Shown: positions 7,036 to 16,169, numbered from the stretch's first letter. The stretch: 64,000 bases of DNA from Lelliottia wanjuensis (GCF_030238365.1 NZ_JASSOT010000080.1:112013-176012); one strand, 5' to 3'. The notes: generated by a model from the letters alone, not told the origin. Translations and numbers: made by a program.

Positions 7036-7465
7036 ACAGCGACACCAGCCCGGCGGCAATCAGCGGGCCGACCGGCACACCGCGGAACAGCGCCACGCCG
7101 AGCACCGTCCCGACCAGCAGACCGGCGACGAGAGAGGGCTGAGAGCTCATCAGCGTCACACCTCGCCCGCCAAGCCAGGAGACAAACACGCCCACGGCGA
7201 TCGCCACCAGCGATTTCCAGTTCACAAAAGAGTGTAAAAGCGTCGATGCCGGGAGCGTGCCGCTGGCGATCGGGGCCATCACGCCGATGGTCAGAATAAT
7301 AATCCCGATGGTCAGTCCCTGTTTTTCAATCCACGGGAAGAAGGCATTGAGCGGAGTGACGCGCACGATAATTAACACCAGGATCGAAATCGCCACCGTG
7401 GTGTTGTGGCTGACAAAGCCGAGCGCCGCCAGCGCCAGCAGGATCAGCAGGGTAGGGTCAAACAT
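7019..7465 (-). CDS. yeaL: DUF441 family inner-membrane protein YeaL
   Basis: A 148-residue, strongly hydrophobic protein with about four membrane helices (near residues 4-35, 45-70, 85-105 and 115-145). It matches the DUF441/UPF0756 family (E. coli YeaL, 148 aa). Function is unknown. It is convergent with nimR. Confidence 0.92.
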   Translation of the reverse strand: MFDPTLLILLALAALGFVSHNTTVAISILVLIIVRVTPLNAFFPWIEKQGLTIGIIILTIGVMAPIASGTLPASTLLHSFVNWKSLVAIAVGVFVSWLGGRGVTLMSSQPSLVAGLLVGTVLGVALFRGVPVGPLIAAGLVSLFIGKS

Positions 7466-7676
7466 GAGGGGTTCCTTGCCAGAAAAAGTAAGCCTGCTTA
7501 CTTTACCCGCAAAGCCGTGCGTAAACAGGCTTTTATCGACAAATCTCTCAAATTTGGGCGGCTGCCTGAGGCGAATTTATCCGCATCACATTATTCATCC
7601 GGCTGACCTGTTACTGTCATGCCATTGTCATCTGTGTGGATTAAAAATAAGCAAAGGCAGCAAAAGGGGAATCAAC

Positions 7677-7781
7677 ATGAACGATCACATGTTTGTTGAA
7701 ACGCTGATTATCTCGTCTACGTTTTTCACCATCGCGATGATTTTGGTGGCGTCGGTGATGTTCTTGGAAAAGCACGACTGA
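7677..7781 (+). CDS. yoaI: Small membrane protein YoaI (34 aa)
   Basis: A 34-residue protein beginning MNDHMFVETLIISSTFF. It is the same length as E. coli YoaI and very similar to it (MNDPMFVETLII... as recalled). One membrane helix covers about residues 8-29. An AAAGGGGAATCAAC ribosome site precedes the ATG. It lies between yeaL and yeaK as in E. coli. In E. coli yoaI has been reported as PhoP-regulated; no such box was confirmed here. Confidence 0.88.
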   Translation: MNDHMFVETLIISSTFFTIAMILVASVMFLEKHD

Positions 7782-7802
7782 CAGCGCTGTCAGCCGCGAT
7801 GT

Positions 7803-8303
7803 TCAGGACCGGCGAAAGGCAACCAGCTCCGGCTGGGCGATGCGCAGATAATCTGCACTGCTCATGATCACCGACTTTTCCAGCAGGCCGGCGTTAAAGG
7901 CGATTTCATCAAAACGCTCGAACAGGAGCGGATCGGCGACCAGCGTCAGATCGGGATGAAAGCTGAAAGGCGGGATGGCGCCAAAGACACAGGCGGTTAA
8001 ATCGTCCACTTCCGCCGGGCTTGCCAGCGACGCTTTGATCCCACCAAAATGGCTGGCCAGTTGACTCAGATCGGCCTGCTGATCCGCCGCCAGAATCGCC
8101 AGGATATGCTTTTTCACCCCGTTTCCCTTCACTTTACACACCAGCGCTTTGGCACCCTGACCGAGTTCCGTCCCGCGAATTTCGCTGACTGCCTCGCATT
8201 TCCCGACCGCCTCATGCTCCACCACCCGGTATTGCGCGCCCTGCTCGGATAACAGCGCAATCAGCCGCTGATGAGTATTGGTGCCTTTGATCGCTTCGGA
8301 CAT
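7803..8303 (-). CDS. yeaK: YbaK/ProX-like aminoacyl-tRNA deacylase YeaK
   Basis: A 166-residue YbaK/EbsC-fold protein of the family that hydrolyses wrongly charged aminoacyl-tRNAs in trans. Family features include KALVCKV with a conserved Lys near residue 54 and the FGAIPPFSF loop that shapes the pocket. E. coli YeaK has been reported to act on mischarged Ser-tRNAs. It is a single gene in the cytoplasm, with a CAGGGAAAA stretch before its ATG. Confidence 0.9.
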   Translation of the reverse strand: MSEAIKGTNTHQRLIALLSEQGAQYRVVEHEAVGKCEAVSEIRGTELGQGAKALVCKVKGNGVKKHILAILAADQQADLSQLASHFGGIKASLASPAEVDDLTACVFGAIPPFSFHPDLTLVADPLLFERFDEIAFNAGLLEKSVIMSSADYLRIAQPELVAFRRS

Positions 8304-8418
8304 GATTGTTTTTTCCCTGTGACCTGGTGAGATGCAGGGTCTACATTATCACATTTCATTTTGATCGTGCGGGCGAGGGATGAACAGAAAACAGCCAGCG
8401 TTTTGCGCTGGCTGTTTA

Positions 8419-9699
8419 TTATGCGTTGCTGGTACTTTGCGTGTGGAACAGTTCGCGGAAGACCGGATAAATATCATCCTGGTCGCGGATATGCTGCATG
8501 GCAAAATTATCGAACATCGCCTGCAGGTGCTCATATTCCCGCCAAAGCGTTTGATGCGCGCGACGGGTGATTTCGATGTAGCTGTAATACCGCACCACCG
8601 GCAAAATTTTCTTCGCCAGTATTTCGTGACACAGCGGAGAGTCATCCGCCCAGTTATCGCCATCGGACGCCTGCGCGGCATAGATATTCCACTGCGCCGG
8701 GTCGTAGCGTTCTTTCACCACTTCATCCATCAGCTTCAGGGCGCTCGACACAATGGTCCCGCCCGTCTCCTGAGAGTAGAAGAACTCGTGCTCATCCACC
8801 TCTTTGGCCTGGGTATGGTGGCGGATGTAAACCACATCCACGTTCTTATAGGTTCTGCTCAGGAACAGATAAAGCAGAATATAAAAGCGCTTCGCCATGT
8901 CCTTGGTGGCCTGATCCATCGAGCCGGAGACGTCCATCAGGCAGAACATCACCGCCTGGCTGGAAGGTTCCGGACGTTTCTCGTAGTTCTTGTAACGCAG
9001 GTCAAAGGTGTCGATAAACGGCACGCGATCGATTTTCGCCCGTAATTCGGCAATCTCTTTGCGCAGCCGTTCTTCCTCCAGCAGCTGTGCGGGTTCGGTG
9101 TTCTCAACGGTTTTCAGACTGACTTCCAGCTCGCGCAGTTCGCGACGCTTGCCTGCCGTCATCGCCGTACGACGGGCCAGCGAGTTTTGCAGAGAACGCA
9201 CGACGCTGATGTTCGCCGGAACGCCGTTGGCGGTGTAACCCGCGCGGTGGGTTTTGTACTCGTTTAACTGACGATGCTGGTTTTTCTTCAGGTTTGGCAG
9301 CGCCAAATCCTCGAACAACAGATCGAGATACTCATCTTTAGAAATCTGGAAGACGAACTCATCCTGGCCTTCACCGTCCTGGCTCGCTTGCCCCTGACCG
9401 CTGCCCGAACCGCCGCCTCCGCCCTGTGGGCGTTCAATGCGATCGTTCTGGACGAAGTGGTCATTACCCGGGTGTACGCGATGGCGCAAGCCGCCCCGTC
9501 CCTGATGGAACATCGGTTCGCTAATATCATCCGTCGGGATAGAGACGGACTCGCCGCTATCCACATCGGTCACCGAACGTTTGTTGATGGCCTCGGAGAT
9601 CGACTGTTTAATTTGCGCTTTATAACGACGCAAGAAGCGCTGGCGATTCACCGTGCTCTTGTTTTTGCCGTTAAGACGCCGGTCAATAAACCAGGTCAT
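8419..9699 (-). CDS. yeaH: DUF444 protein YeaH, partner of kinase YeaG
   Basis: A 426-residue protein. The start at 9699 (MTWFIDRRLNGKNK) matches E. coli YeaH; the frame opens 19 codons earlier. The glycine-rich linker RPQGGGGGSGSGQG lies near residue 90. The C-terminal half has a von Willebrand A-like metal site, CLMDVSGSMDQ (DxSxS), near residue 250. It is co-transcribed after yeaG, separated by a REP pair. In E. coli, yeaG and yeaH act together in the response to sustained nitrogen starvation. The exact biochemical role is not known. Confidence 0.93.
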   Translation of the reverse strand: MTWFIDRRLNGKNKSTVNRQRFLRRYKAQIKQSISEAINKRSVTDVDSGESVSIPTDDISEPMFHQGRGGLRHRVHPGNDHFVQNDRIERPQGGGGGSGSGQGQASQDGEGQDEFVFQISKDEYLDLLFEDLALPNLKKNQHRQLNEYKTHRAGYTANGVPANISVVRSLQNSLARRTAMTAGKRRELRELEVSLKTVENTEPAQLLEEERLRKEIAELRAKIDRVPFIDTFDLRYKNYEKRPEPSSQAVMFCLMDVSGSMDQATKDMAKRFYILLYLFLSRTYKNVDVVYIRHHTQAKEVDEHEFFYSQETGGTIVSSALKLMDEVVKERYDPAQWNIYAAQASDGDNWADDSPLCHEILAKKILPVVRYYSYIEITRRAHQTLWREYEHLQAMFDNFAMQHIRDQDDIYPVFRELFHTQSTSNA

Positions 9700-9740
9700 A
9701 TGCCCCCCGTACTGCATTGCCAACTTTCGCGCTACCTGTC

Positions 9741-9817
9741 TGCCGGATGCGCTCACGCTTATCCGGCCTACGGATCGCTGTCGTTGTAGGCCCGGTAAGC
9801 GCGAGCGCCACCGGGCA
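9741..9817. repeat. REP pair (BIME) between yeaG and yeaH
   Basis: Two REP units in opposite orientation, TGCCGGATGC...ATCCGGCCTAC and GTAGGCCCGGTAAGC...CCGGGCA. They sit inside the yeaG-yeaH operon and may stabilise or trim the upstream yeaG message. Confidence 0.85.
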
Positions 9818-9823
9818 CTTCAG

Positions 9824-11758
9824 TTAAGACGATTTACGCACGCGCAGGTACCATTCGCACAGCAGACGAACCTGCTTGCGGGTATAACCTTTCTCCATCA
9901 TGCGGTCGACAAAATCGTCGTGCTTTTTCTGCTCGTCGGTTGAGGTTTTGGCATTGAAGGAAATGACCGGCAACAGCTCCTCGGTATTGGAGAACATTTT
10001 TTTCTCGATAACCGTGCGCAGTTTTTCGTAGCTGGTCCAGTTCGGGTTGCGTCCGCTGTTGTGCGCTCTGGCGCGCAGAACAAAGTTGACGATCTCGTTA
10101 CGGAAGTCTTTCGGATTACTGATCCCGGCCGGCTTCTCAATTTTTTCCAGTTCCGCGTTCAGGGATTCACGGTCAAACAGCTGGCCGGTATCCGGGTCGC
10201 GGTACTCCTGATCCTGGATCCAGAAGTCTGCATAGGTGACATAACGGTCGAAAATGTTCTGCCCGTATTCAGAGTAGGACTCCAGGTACGCCGTCTGGAT
10301 CTCTTTCCCGATGAACTCGGCGTATTTCGGGATCAGATAGCCTTTGAGGAACTCCAGATAACGTTCCGCCAGATCCTGCGGGAACTGCTCGCGCTCGATC
10401 TGCTGTTCCAGAACGTAGAACAGATGTACCGGGTTGGCCGCCACTTCGGCGTGGTCAAAGTTGAACACGCGGGAGAGGATTTTAAACGCGAAACGCGTGG
10501 ACAGACCGTTCATCCCTTCGTCGACACCGGCGTAATCGCGATACTCCTGATAGGACTTCGCTTTCGGATCGGTATCTTTCAGGCTTTCCCCGTCGTAAAC
10601 GCGCATCTTCGAGTAGATGCTGGAGTTTTCTGGCTCTTTCAGACGCGACAGAATCGAGAAGCGCGACAGCGTTTCCAGCGTGCCCGGTGCGCAAGGGGCA
10701 TGCACCAGCTCACTGTTATTCAGCAGTTTTTCGTAAATCTTGATCTCTTCGGAGATCCGCAGGCAATAAGGCACTTTGACGATGTAGACACGGTCAAGGA
10801 ACGCCTCATTGTTTTTGTTATTACGGAAGGTCACCCATTCGGATTCGTTTGAGTGCGCCAGAATGATCCCGTTGAACGGCAGGGCGGAAATACCTTCCGT
10901 CCCGTTGTAGTTCCCTTCCTGGGTGGCGGTCAGCAGCGGATGCAGCACCTTGATCGGCGCTTTAAACATCTCGACGAATTCCATCACCCCCTGGTTGGCA
11001 CGGCACAGCGCACCGGAATAGCCATAAGCGTCCGGGTCGTTTTGCGCGTGGTGTTCCAGTTTACGGATATCCACTTTACCGACCAGCGCGGAGATATCCT
11101 GGTTGTTCTCATCGCCCGGCTCGGTCTTGGCAATCGCAATCTGTTGCAGAATCGACGGCCAGACTTTTACCACGCGGAATTTGGTGATGTCGCCGCCAAA
11201 CTCATGCAGGCGTTTCGCCGCCCACGGCGACATGATGGTGCCGAGATAGCGGTTCGGGATGCCAAACTCTTTTTCCAGAATTTGCGCATCTTCCTGCGGG
11301 TTGAACAGGCACAGCGGATGATCGTTAACCGGGCTGCGTTCTCCATTGGCGCTAAGAACGTAGATCGGCACGCGCTGCATCAGTGATTTCAGGCGCTCTG
11401 CCAGGGACGATTTACCGCCACCGACGGGGCCGAGTAAGTAGAGGATCTGTTTCTTCTCTTCCAGACCCTGAGCCGCGTGTTTCAGGTACGAAACAATCTG
11501 CTCGATGGCATCTTCCATGCCATAAAATTCTTCAAAAGCGGGATATCGTGCAACCACACGATTCGAAAAGAGACGGGAGAGCCGTGGTTCGAGGGCTGTA
11601 TCGACCATATTTGGCTCACCGATAGCCATCAATAGCCGTTCTGCCGCATTGGCATAGGCACTGCGATCTTGCTTACAGACAGCAAGAAACTCCTGCAGTG
11701 TGAACTCTTCGTCCTTGGCAGCTTCATAGCGCTGGCGATAGTGATCGAATATATTCAT
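9824..11758 (-). CDS. yeaG: PrkA family serine protein kinase YeaG
   Basis: A 644-residue protein. It has an AAA-like PrkA N-terminal domain with a Walker A motif LLGPVGGGKSSLAERL near residue 109, and a C-terminal PrkA kinase-like domain. It corresponds to E. coli YeaG (644 aa), a Ser/Thr kinase that phosphorylates itself and casein in vitro. It is the first gene of the yeaGH operon. A clear sigma-54 element lies about 100 bp upstream (11861-11875), in agreement with NtrC-dependent expression known from E. coli. Confidence 0.95.
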   Translation of the reverse strand: MNIFDHYRQRYEAAKDEEFTLQEFLAVCKQDRSAYANAAERLLMAIGEPNMVDTALEPRLSRLFSNRVVARYPAFEEFYGMEDAIEQIVSYLKHAAQGLEEKKQILYLLGPVGGGKSSLAERLKSLMQRVPIYVLSANGERSPVNDHPLCLFNPQEDAQILEKEFGIPNRYLGTIMSPWAAKRLHEFGGDITKFRVVKVWPSILQQIAIAKTEPGDENNQDISALVGKVDIRKLEHHAQNDPDAYGYSGALCRANQGVMEFVEMFKAPIKVLHPLLTATQEGNYNGTEGISALPFNGIILAHSNESEWVTFRNNKNNEAFLDRVYIVKVPYCLRISEEIKIYEKLLNNSELVHAPCAPGTLETLSRFSILSRLKEPENSSIYSKMRVYDGESLKDTDPKAKSYQEYRDYAGVDEGMNGLSTRFAFKILSRVFNFDHAEVAANPVHLFYVLEQQIEREQFPQDLAERYLEFLKGYLIPKYAEFIGKEIQTAYLESYSEYGQNIFDRYVTYADFWIQDQEYRDPDTGQLFDRESLNAELEKIEKPAGISNPKDFRNEIVNFVLRARAHNSGRNPNWTSYEKLRTVIEKKMFSNTEELLPVISFNAKTSTDEQKKHDDFVDRMMEKGYTRKQVRLLCEWYLRVRKSS

Positions 11759-12193
11759 GGCATGCCGTCCTTTCGTTTTTTAGCACAGGAAAAGAGCCGT
11801 TCGTATGAATAGTGGAGGCTCCTGGAAGCATCTTCACCCCCGCACCTCAGTACCAGAGCAGCAACCCGTGTGCCAGGTCTTGCGCTCTAAACCGCCGGGC
11901 GTTCAGCAATTCATCTTCCTAAAATTAAGCGTAGATGGAGTTTGCAAAACTTGCATGCCCTCAGAATCTAATTTCAATGACATATCAATAACTCATCCAA
12001 AAAAACTGCCGCGGGAATCGGGACGAAAGTGCGGGTTTCATTGCTTCGTCACAGAAATGAAAGCCTCCGGTCATCTTAAATGATGAAAATAATCGGTTAA
12101 TTAAACTCATTAGCAGGCAAAAAATTTTGGGATGTGCGGGCAGGGCGGTTACACTTCACCCGCTGATTATTTGACTACAGGAAAGAATGGATT
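11759..12193. other. Divergent regulatory region between yeaG and mipA
   Basis: About 435 bp without a gene. It holds the sigma-54 element for yeaG (11861-11875) and, further right, an AT-rich stretch that should contain the mipA promoter and upstream activator sites for yeaG. I could not fix NtrC boxes by eye. Confidence 0.6.
11861..11875 (-). promoter_or_regulatory. Sigma-54 promoter of yeaGH
   Basis: The minus strand reads TGGCAC-ACGGG-TTGC, a perfect match to the -24/-12 consensus TGGCAC-N5-TTGC. It lies about 100 bp before the yeaG ATG. E. coli yeaG is known to be NtrC/sigma-54 dependent. Confidence 0.88.
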
Positions 12194-12940
12194 GTGACCA
12201 AACTCAAACTTCTGGCATTGGGCGTACTTGTCGCCACGTCCGTTAGCACCGCTCACGCGGCCGATCAGTGGTCCGTTGGCGCAGGCGTCGGCGTTATCAA
12301 CAGCCCGTATAAACAGTACGATCGCGATGTTTATCCGGTGCCGGTCATCACGTATGAAGGCGATAACTTCTGGTTCCGCGGTCTGGGTGGCGGTTATTAC
12401 CTGTGGAATGACAACACCGACAAGCTCTCCGTTATGGCCTACTACGACCCGCGTCACTTCAAACCGGGCGACAGTGACAGCCATGCGCTGCGCCAGCTTG
12501 ATAAGCGCAGAAGCTCCCTGATGGCCGGCCTGTCTTACGTCCACAACACTCAGTATGGCTTCCTGCGCACCGCGCTGGCAGGCGATACGCTGGATAACAG
12601 CAACGGCTTCATCTGGGATCTGGCGTGGCTGTACCGTTATACCAACGGCGCTATCACGCTGACGCCGGGTATTGGTGTGGAGTACAACAGTGAAAACTAC
12701 AATGACTACTATTATGGGGTGTCCCATAAAGAGTCACGACGTAGTGGCCTGAACAGCTACGAAGCTGACGACGCATGGAACCCGTACCTGGAACTGACTG
12801 CAAGCTTTAAGTTTGCCAGTGACTGGAATCTGTACGCGTCAACACGCTATACCCGTCTGAGCGATGAAGTGAAAGACAGTCCGATGGTCGATAAGTCCTG
12901 GACCGGTCTGTTCTCTGCAGGTGTGACCTACAGTTTCTGA
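12194..12940 (+). CDS. mipA: MltA-interacting outer-membrane protein MipA
   Basis: A 248-residue precursor starting at GTG (MTKLKLLALGVLVATS), the same start codon type as in E. coli. The signal peptide is cut after AHA (about residue 22). The rest is a beta-barrel with the typical terminal aromatic (TYSF). MipA is a scaffold that links the lytic transglycosylase MltA with PBP1B. It is a single gene with an intrinsic terminator at 12974-12997. Confidence 0.94.
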   Translation: MTKLKLLALGVLVATSVSTAHAADQWSVGAGVGVINSPYKQYDRDVYPVPVITYEGDNFWFRGLGGGYYLWNDNTDKLSVMAYYDPRHFKPGDSDSHALRQLDKRRSSLMAGLSYVHNTQYGFLRTALAGDTLDNSNGFIWDLAWLYRYTNGAITLTPGIGVEYNSENYNDYYYGVSHKESRRSGLNSYEADDAWNPYLELTASFKFASDWNLYASTRYTRLSDEVKDSPMVDKSWTGLFSAGVTYSF

Positions 12941-12973
12941 TTGTGCACTTTTAACGTGCATTCTGTGTATGAC

Positions 12974-12997
12974 AAAGGGGCGCTTGCGCCCCTTTTG
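12974..12997 (+). terminator. Intrinsic terminator after mipA
   Basis: AAAGGGGCGC-TT-GCGCCCCTTTT forms a near-perfect GC-rich hairpin with T run. It may serve both strands, since yeaD ends nearby from the other side. Confidence 0.85.
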
Positions 12998-13023
12998 CTT
13001 TATGGTGGTGCAGAAAAACAGGA

Positions 13024-13908
13024 TCAGCGTTTAACGATTTTGATGGTCTGACCCAGGCGAGACGGTTTGTCCGCGCTGGTTTTCTGCGGTGCGGTGACGC
13101 ACGCGGTTTCGACGCAGACGAAGGTTTTGTACCCGTCATCCGGCACGTCAGCCATGCTCACAGACAGTGCAGGGCCTGGGTTCCAGCCCACCACATTGCT
13201 GTGATGATGGTGAACCACTTCAATGCCACGGTTAAGCGCTGCATCGTGGATCACGCTGCAGGCTTCCGGGTTCAGATAGACACGGTCGGTACGGTCCGGG
13301 AAGGTCTGGACGCCGTCGCTCAGTTTGCCTTCTTTCGCGTTATCCACTTTATCGATAAAGCGATCGCCAAAGCCGCTCACTTTCACATCCGCAATGTCAC
13401 CCACGTTGAAGTAGGTGTGCAGGGCAGAGGTGGTTTCGAATTCGCCGTGGGCTTCCAGCTCAATTTCACAGGTTTGACCCAGCTTGAAGCGAGCGTACAG
13501 GGTGAAATCGTGCGGCCACAGTTTGCGGGTTTCATCGTTGCTCTGCAGCTCGAAAGTCAGCACCGCGCCGTTGTCATCTTCGTTATGCGCTTTCAGCGTC
13601 CACTGCTGGTTACGGGCAAAACCGTGCGCTGGCAGGCCAGCTTCGGCCGCCGGGCCAAACCACGGCCAGCAAATCGGTACGCCGCCGCGGATCGCCGCGC
13701 CTTTTTTGAACGAGGTCGCAGCTGACAGCCACAGGCCTTCCTCTTCGCCTTCTGGCTTCCAGGAGAGGAGGTGCGCGCCGTTGAGGGCGACGGAGGCTTT
13801 CACGCGCGGGTGATCGACGACAATAATATCGGCGCCATCAATCTGGCGGCGGGAGAGTACAGGGGTAAGTTGTTCGACTACTGGAAGTGCAAAAATTTTG
13901 TGAATCAT
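13024..13908 (-). CDS. yeaD: Putative D-hexose-6-phosphate mutarotase YeaD
   Basis: A 294-residue galactose-mutarotase-like (aldose 1-epimerase superfamily) protein. The fold's catalytic His and Glu are expected in LHTYFNVGD (near residue 163) and further towards the C-terminus. E. coli YeaD is a glucose-6-phosphate 1-epimerase homologue, which fits its place directly behind gapA in glycolysis. It lies on the same strand, but a terminator (13934-13961) separates it from gapA. Confidence 0.92.
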   Translation of the reverse strand: MIHKIFALPVVEQLTPVLSRRQIDGADIIVVDHPRVKASVALNGAHLLSWKPEGEEEGLWLSAATSFKKGAAIRGGVPICWPWFGPAAEAGLPAHGFARNQQWTLKAHNEDDNGAVLTFELQSNDETRKLWPHDFTLYARFKLGQTCEIELEAHGEFETTSALHTYFNVGDIADVKVSGFGDRFIDKVDNAKEGKLSDGVQTFPDRTDRVYLNPEACSVIHDAALNRGIEVVHHHHSNVVGWNPGPALSVSMADVPDDGYKTFVCVETACVTAPQKTSADKPSRLGQTIKIVKR

Positions 13909-13933
13909 TACGCAATCCTCTGTCTTTAAGCAT

Positions 13934-13961
13934 AAAAAAAGGCGACCGAGGTCGCCTTTTT
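13934..13961 (-). terminator. Intrinsic terminator after gapA
   Basis: The stem GGCGACC/GGTCGCC is flanked by A7 on one side and T5 on the other. It lies between the gapA stop and the yeaD start, both on the minus strand. Confidence 0.88.
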
Positions 13962-13982
13962 GGATCAGTGTCTCATCTCAAC

Positions 13983-14978
13983 TTATTTGGAGATGTGAGC
14001 GATCAGGTCCAGTACTTTGTTAGAGTAGCCAGTTTCGTTGTCGTACCAGGAAACCAGTTTCACGAAGTTGTCGTTCAGTGCGATACCCGCTTTAGCATCG
14101 AACACGGAAGTGCACACTTCGCCGTTGAAATCGGTAGATACAACGTCGTCTTCGGTGTAACCCAGAACGCCTTTCATTGCGCCTTCGGAAGCAGCTTTGA
14201 TTGCTTTCTTAATTTCTTCATAAGAAGCAGCTTTTTCCAGACGAACGGTCAGGTCAACTACGGAAACGTTAGGAGTTGGAACGCGGAACGCCATACCAGT
14301 CAGTTTACCGTTCAGCTCTGGCAGGACAACGCCTACAGCTTTAGCAGCACCGGTAGAAGATGGGATGATGTTCTGAGCTGCGCCACGACCGCCGCGCCAG
14401 TCTTTGTGAGACGGGCCATCAACAGTTTTCTGAGTAGCGGTAGTTGCGTGAACAGTGGTCATCAGGCCTTCAACGATACCGAAGTTGTCGTTGATAACTT
14501 TAGCCAGTGGAGCCAGGCAGTTGGTGGTGCAGGATGCGTTGGAAACGATGTCCTGGCCAGCATATTTTTCGAAGTTAGCGCCTTTAACGAACATAGGCGT
14601 GTTGTCTTTGGAAGGACCAGTCAGAACAACTTTCTTCGCACCCGCGGTGATGTGTTTACGCGCGGTTTCGTCGGTCAGGAAGATACCGGTCGCTTCAGCA
14701 ACAACGTCAACACCGATTTCGTTCCACTTCAGGTTAGCTGGATCTTTTTCAGCAGTAACACGGATGGTTTTGCCGTTAACAACCAGGTGGCCGTCTTTCA
14801 CTTCAACGGTGCCTTTGAAACGACCGTGAGTTGAGTCGTACTTCAGCATGTACGCCATGTATTCAGCGTCCAACAGATCGTTGATACCAACGATTTCGAT
14901 GTCAGAACGTTCCTGAGCAGCACGGAAAACAATACGGCCGATACGGCCAAAACCGTTGATACCTACTTTGATAGTCAT
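13983..14978 (-). CDS. gapA: Glyceraldehyde-3-phosphate dehydrogenase A
   Basis: A 331-residue NAD-dependent enzyme that oxidises glyceraldehyde-3-phosphate to 1,3-bisphosphoglycerate in glycolysis. The start at 14978 (MTIKVGINGFGRIGR) gives the exact E. coli length. The active-site motif SNASCTTNCLAP holds the catalytic Cys (about residue 150), and a His follows near 177. Codon choice is strongly biased to major tRNAs, unlike most neighbours, as expected for a highly expressed gene. It is divergent from msrB. Confidence 0.98.
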   Translation of the reverse strand: MTIKVGINGFGRIGRIVFRAAQERSDIEIVGINDLLDAEYMAYMLKYDSTHGRFKGTVEVKDGHLVVNGKTIRVTAEKDPANLKWNEIGVDVVAEATGIFLTDETARKHITAGAKKVVLTGPSKDNTPMFVKGANFEKYAGQDIVSNASCTTNCLAPLAKVINDNFGIVEGLMTTVHATTATQKTVDGPSHKDWRGGRGAAQNIIPSSTGAAKAVGVVLPELNGKLTGMAFRVPTPNVSVVDLTVRLEKAASYEEIKKAIKAASEGAMKGVLGYTEDDVVSTDFNGEVCTSVFDAKAGIALNDNFVKLVSWYDNETGYSNKVLDLIAHISK

Positions 14979-15318
14979 ATATTCCACCAGCTATTTGTTA
15001 GTGAATAAAAGGTTGCCTGTAAAATTACAAAAACCTTACGCAGCGTCAAGCGGAATCGTGTCAATCATTGCGACAAATCAATCCTGCGCATAACCTTTGT
15101 GCGACTGACAGCCTCACTTTCCCTTTGAGCTAGCAACCACATGGGGGCTGCGCCCGGAATTTTAAAGGGCTATCAGGATAAATATGTGAGCAAGATCACA
15201 ATTGCCTGACTGCCGTACCGCAACGCATAAGTTTAGAACAAAAGTTCACACTTCAGTGTTAATGTTTTGTTAGAATTCGCGATGAAAGGTATCTGTTTCT
15301 ACAGCGAGATCTGAGCAT
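14979..15318. other. Divergent promoter region between gapA and msrB
   Basis: About 340 bp holding the gapA promoters (several in E. coli) and the msrB promoter. A perfect CRP consensus lies at 15185-15200. Confidence 0.7.
15185..15200. promoter_or_regulatory. CRP binding site between gapA and msrB
   Basis: TGTGA-GCAAGA-TCACA is a perfect match to TGTGA-N6-TCACA. E. coli gapA is known to be cAMP-CRP regulated, so this site probably serves gapA, about 207 bp upstream of its ATG. It could also act on msrB. Confidence 0.75.
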
Positions 15319-15732
15319 ATGTCGAATCAACGTAACCCTGACGAACTCAAAAAAAATCTAACAGAAATGCAGTTCTACGTGACGCAGAACCACGGGACTG
15401 AACCCCCATTCACCGGGCGTTTGCTGCACAATAAGCGCGATGGCGTGTACCACTGTCTGGTGTGCGATGCCCCGCTGTTCAATTCGCAATCAAAATACGA
15501 TTCTGGCTGCGGCTGGCCGAGCTTCTATGAGCCCGTCAGCGATGAGGCTATCCGCTATTTAACCGACTCGTCACACGGTATGCAGCGCACAGAAATTCGC
15601 TGCGGAAACTGCGATGCTCATCTCGGACACGTATTCCCGGATGGCCCGCAGCCAACGGGGGAACGTTTCTGCGTCAATTCGGCGTCGATGAGCTTCTCCG
15701 ATGATGAAAATGGCGACCAGACGAAAGGTTGA
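15319..15732 (+). CDS. msrB: Peptide methionine (R)-S-oxide reductase MsrB
   Basis: A 137-residue repair enzyme that reduces methionine-R-sulfoxide in proteins. Two CxxC pairs bind structural zinc (CLVCDAPLF near 46-49, CGNCDAHLGH near 95-98). The catalytic Cys lies in RFCVNSASM (near 118). Length equals the E. coli protein. yeaC follows 41 bp later on the same strand, as in E. coli. Confidence 0.96.
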   Translation: MSNQRNPDELKKNLTEMQFYVTQNHGTEPPFTGRLLHNKRDGVYHCLVCDAPLFNSQSKYDSGCGWPSFYEPVSDEAIRYLTDSSHGMQRTEIRCGNCDAHLGHVFPDGPQPTGERFCVNSASMSFSDDENGDQTKG

Positions 15733-15773
15733 AAAACCGATTCAGCAAATTATTCCATCACAGCGGATTTCTG

Positions 15774-16046
15774 ATGAATATTGATGACATGATTAGCAGC
15801 ATGACGCCGGAAGTGTATCAGCGCCTGGTAACAGCCGTAGAGCTGGGAAAATGGCCTGATGGCGTGGCGCTGACGGCAGAGCAAAAAGAGAACAGTTTGC
15901 AACTGGTGATGTTGTGGCAGGCGCGCAATAACAGCGAAGCCCAGCACATGACTATCGACACTCAGGGGCAGATGGTGATGAAGAGTAAGCGCGAGCTGAA
16001 GGAAGATTTTGGCATCACGCCAAAACCCATCGCCACGTTCAAGTAA
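15774..16046 (+). CDS. yeaC: DUF1315 family protein YeaC
   Basis: A 90-residue soluble protein. The start at 15774 (MNIDDMISSMTPEVYQ) aligns with E. coli YeaC (also 90 aa); the frame opens 15 codons earlier. The conserved block is LGKWPDGVALT, then LQLVMLWQAR. Function is unknown. It probably forms an operon with msrB. Confidence 0.92.
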   Translation: MNIDDMISSMTPEVYQRLVTAVELGKWPDGVALTAEQKENSLQLVMLWQARNNSEAQHMTIDTQGQMVMKSKRELKEDFGITPKPIATFK

Positions 16047-16065
16047 CCGAAAGCGTAACCTAAAC

Positions 16066-16099
16066 CGTAGGCCGGGTAAGGCGAAGCCGCCACCCGGCA
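16066..16099. repeat. REP element
   Basis: GTAGGCCGGGTAAGGCGAAG then CCGCCACCCGGCAA: a typical REP palindrome, 20 bp after the yeaC stop. Confidence 0.88.
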
Positions 16100-16135
16100 A
16101 TAAAACGGCTGAGCGGCCTGATGCCCTCACCCTAA

Positions 16136-16156
16136 CCCTCTCCCACAGGGAGAGGG
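16136..16156. repeat. CCCTCTCCC-GGGAGAGGG hairpin repeat
   Basis: A perfect 9-bp stem (CCCTCTCCC / GGGAGAGGG) with a 3-nt loop, preceded by TGCCCTCACCC. The same unit, preceded by similar sequence, lies at 48218-48238, again next to a REP. Confidence 0.85.
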
Positions 16157-16169
16157 AACAAAACAGCAT

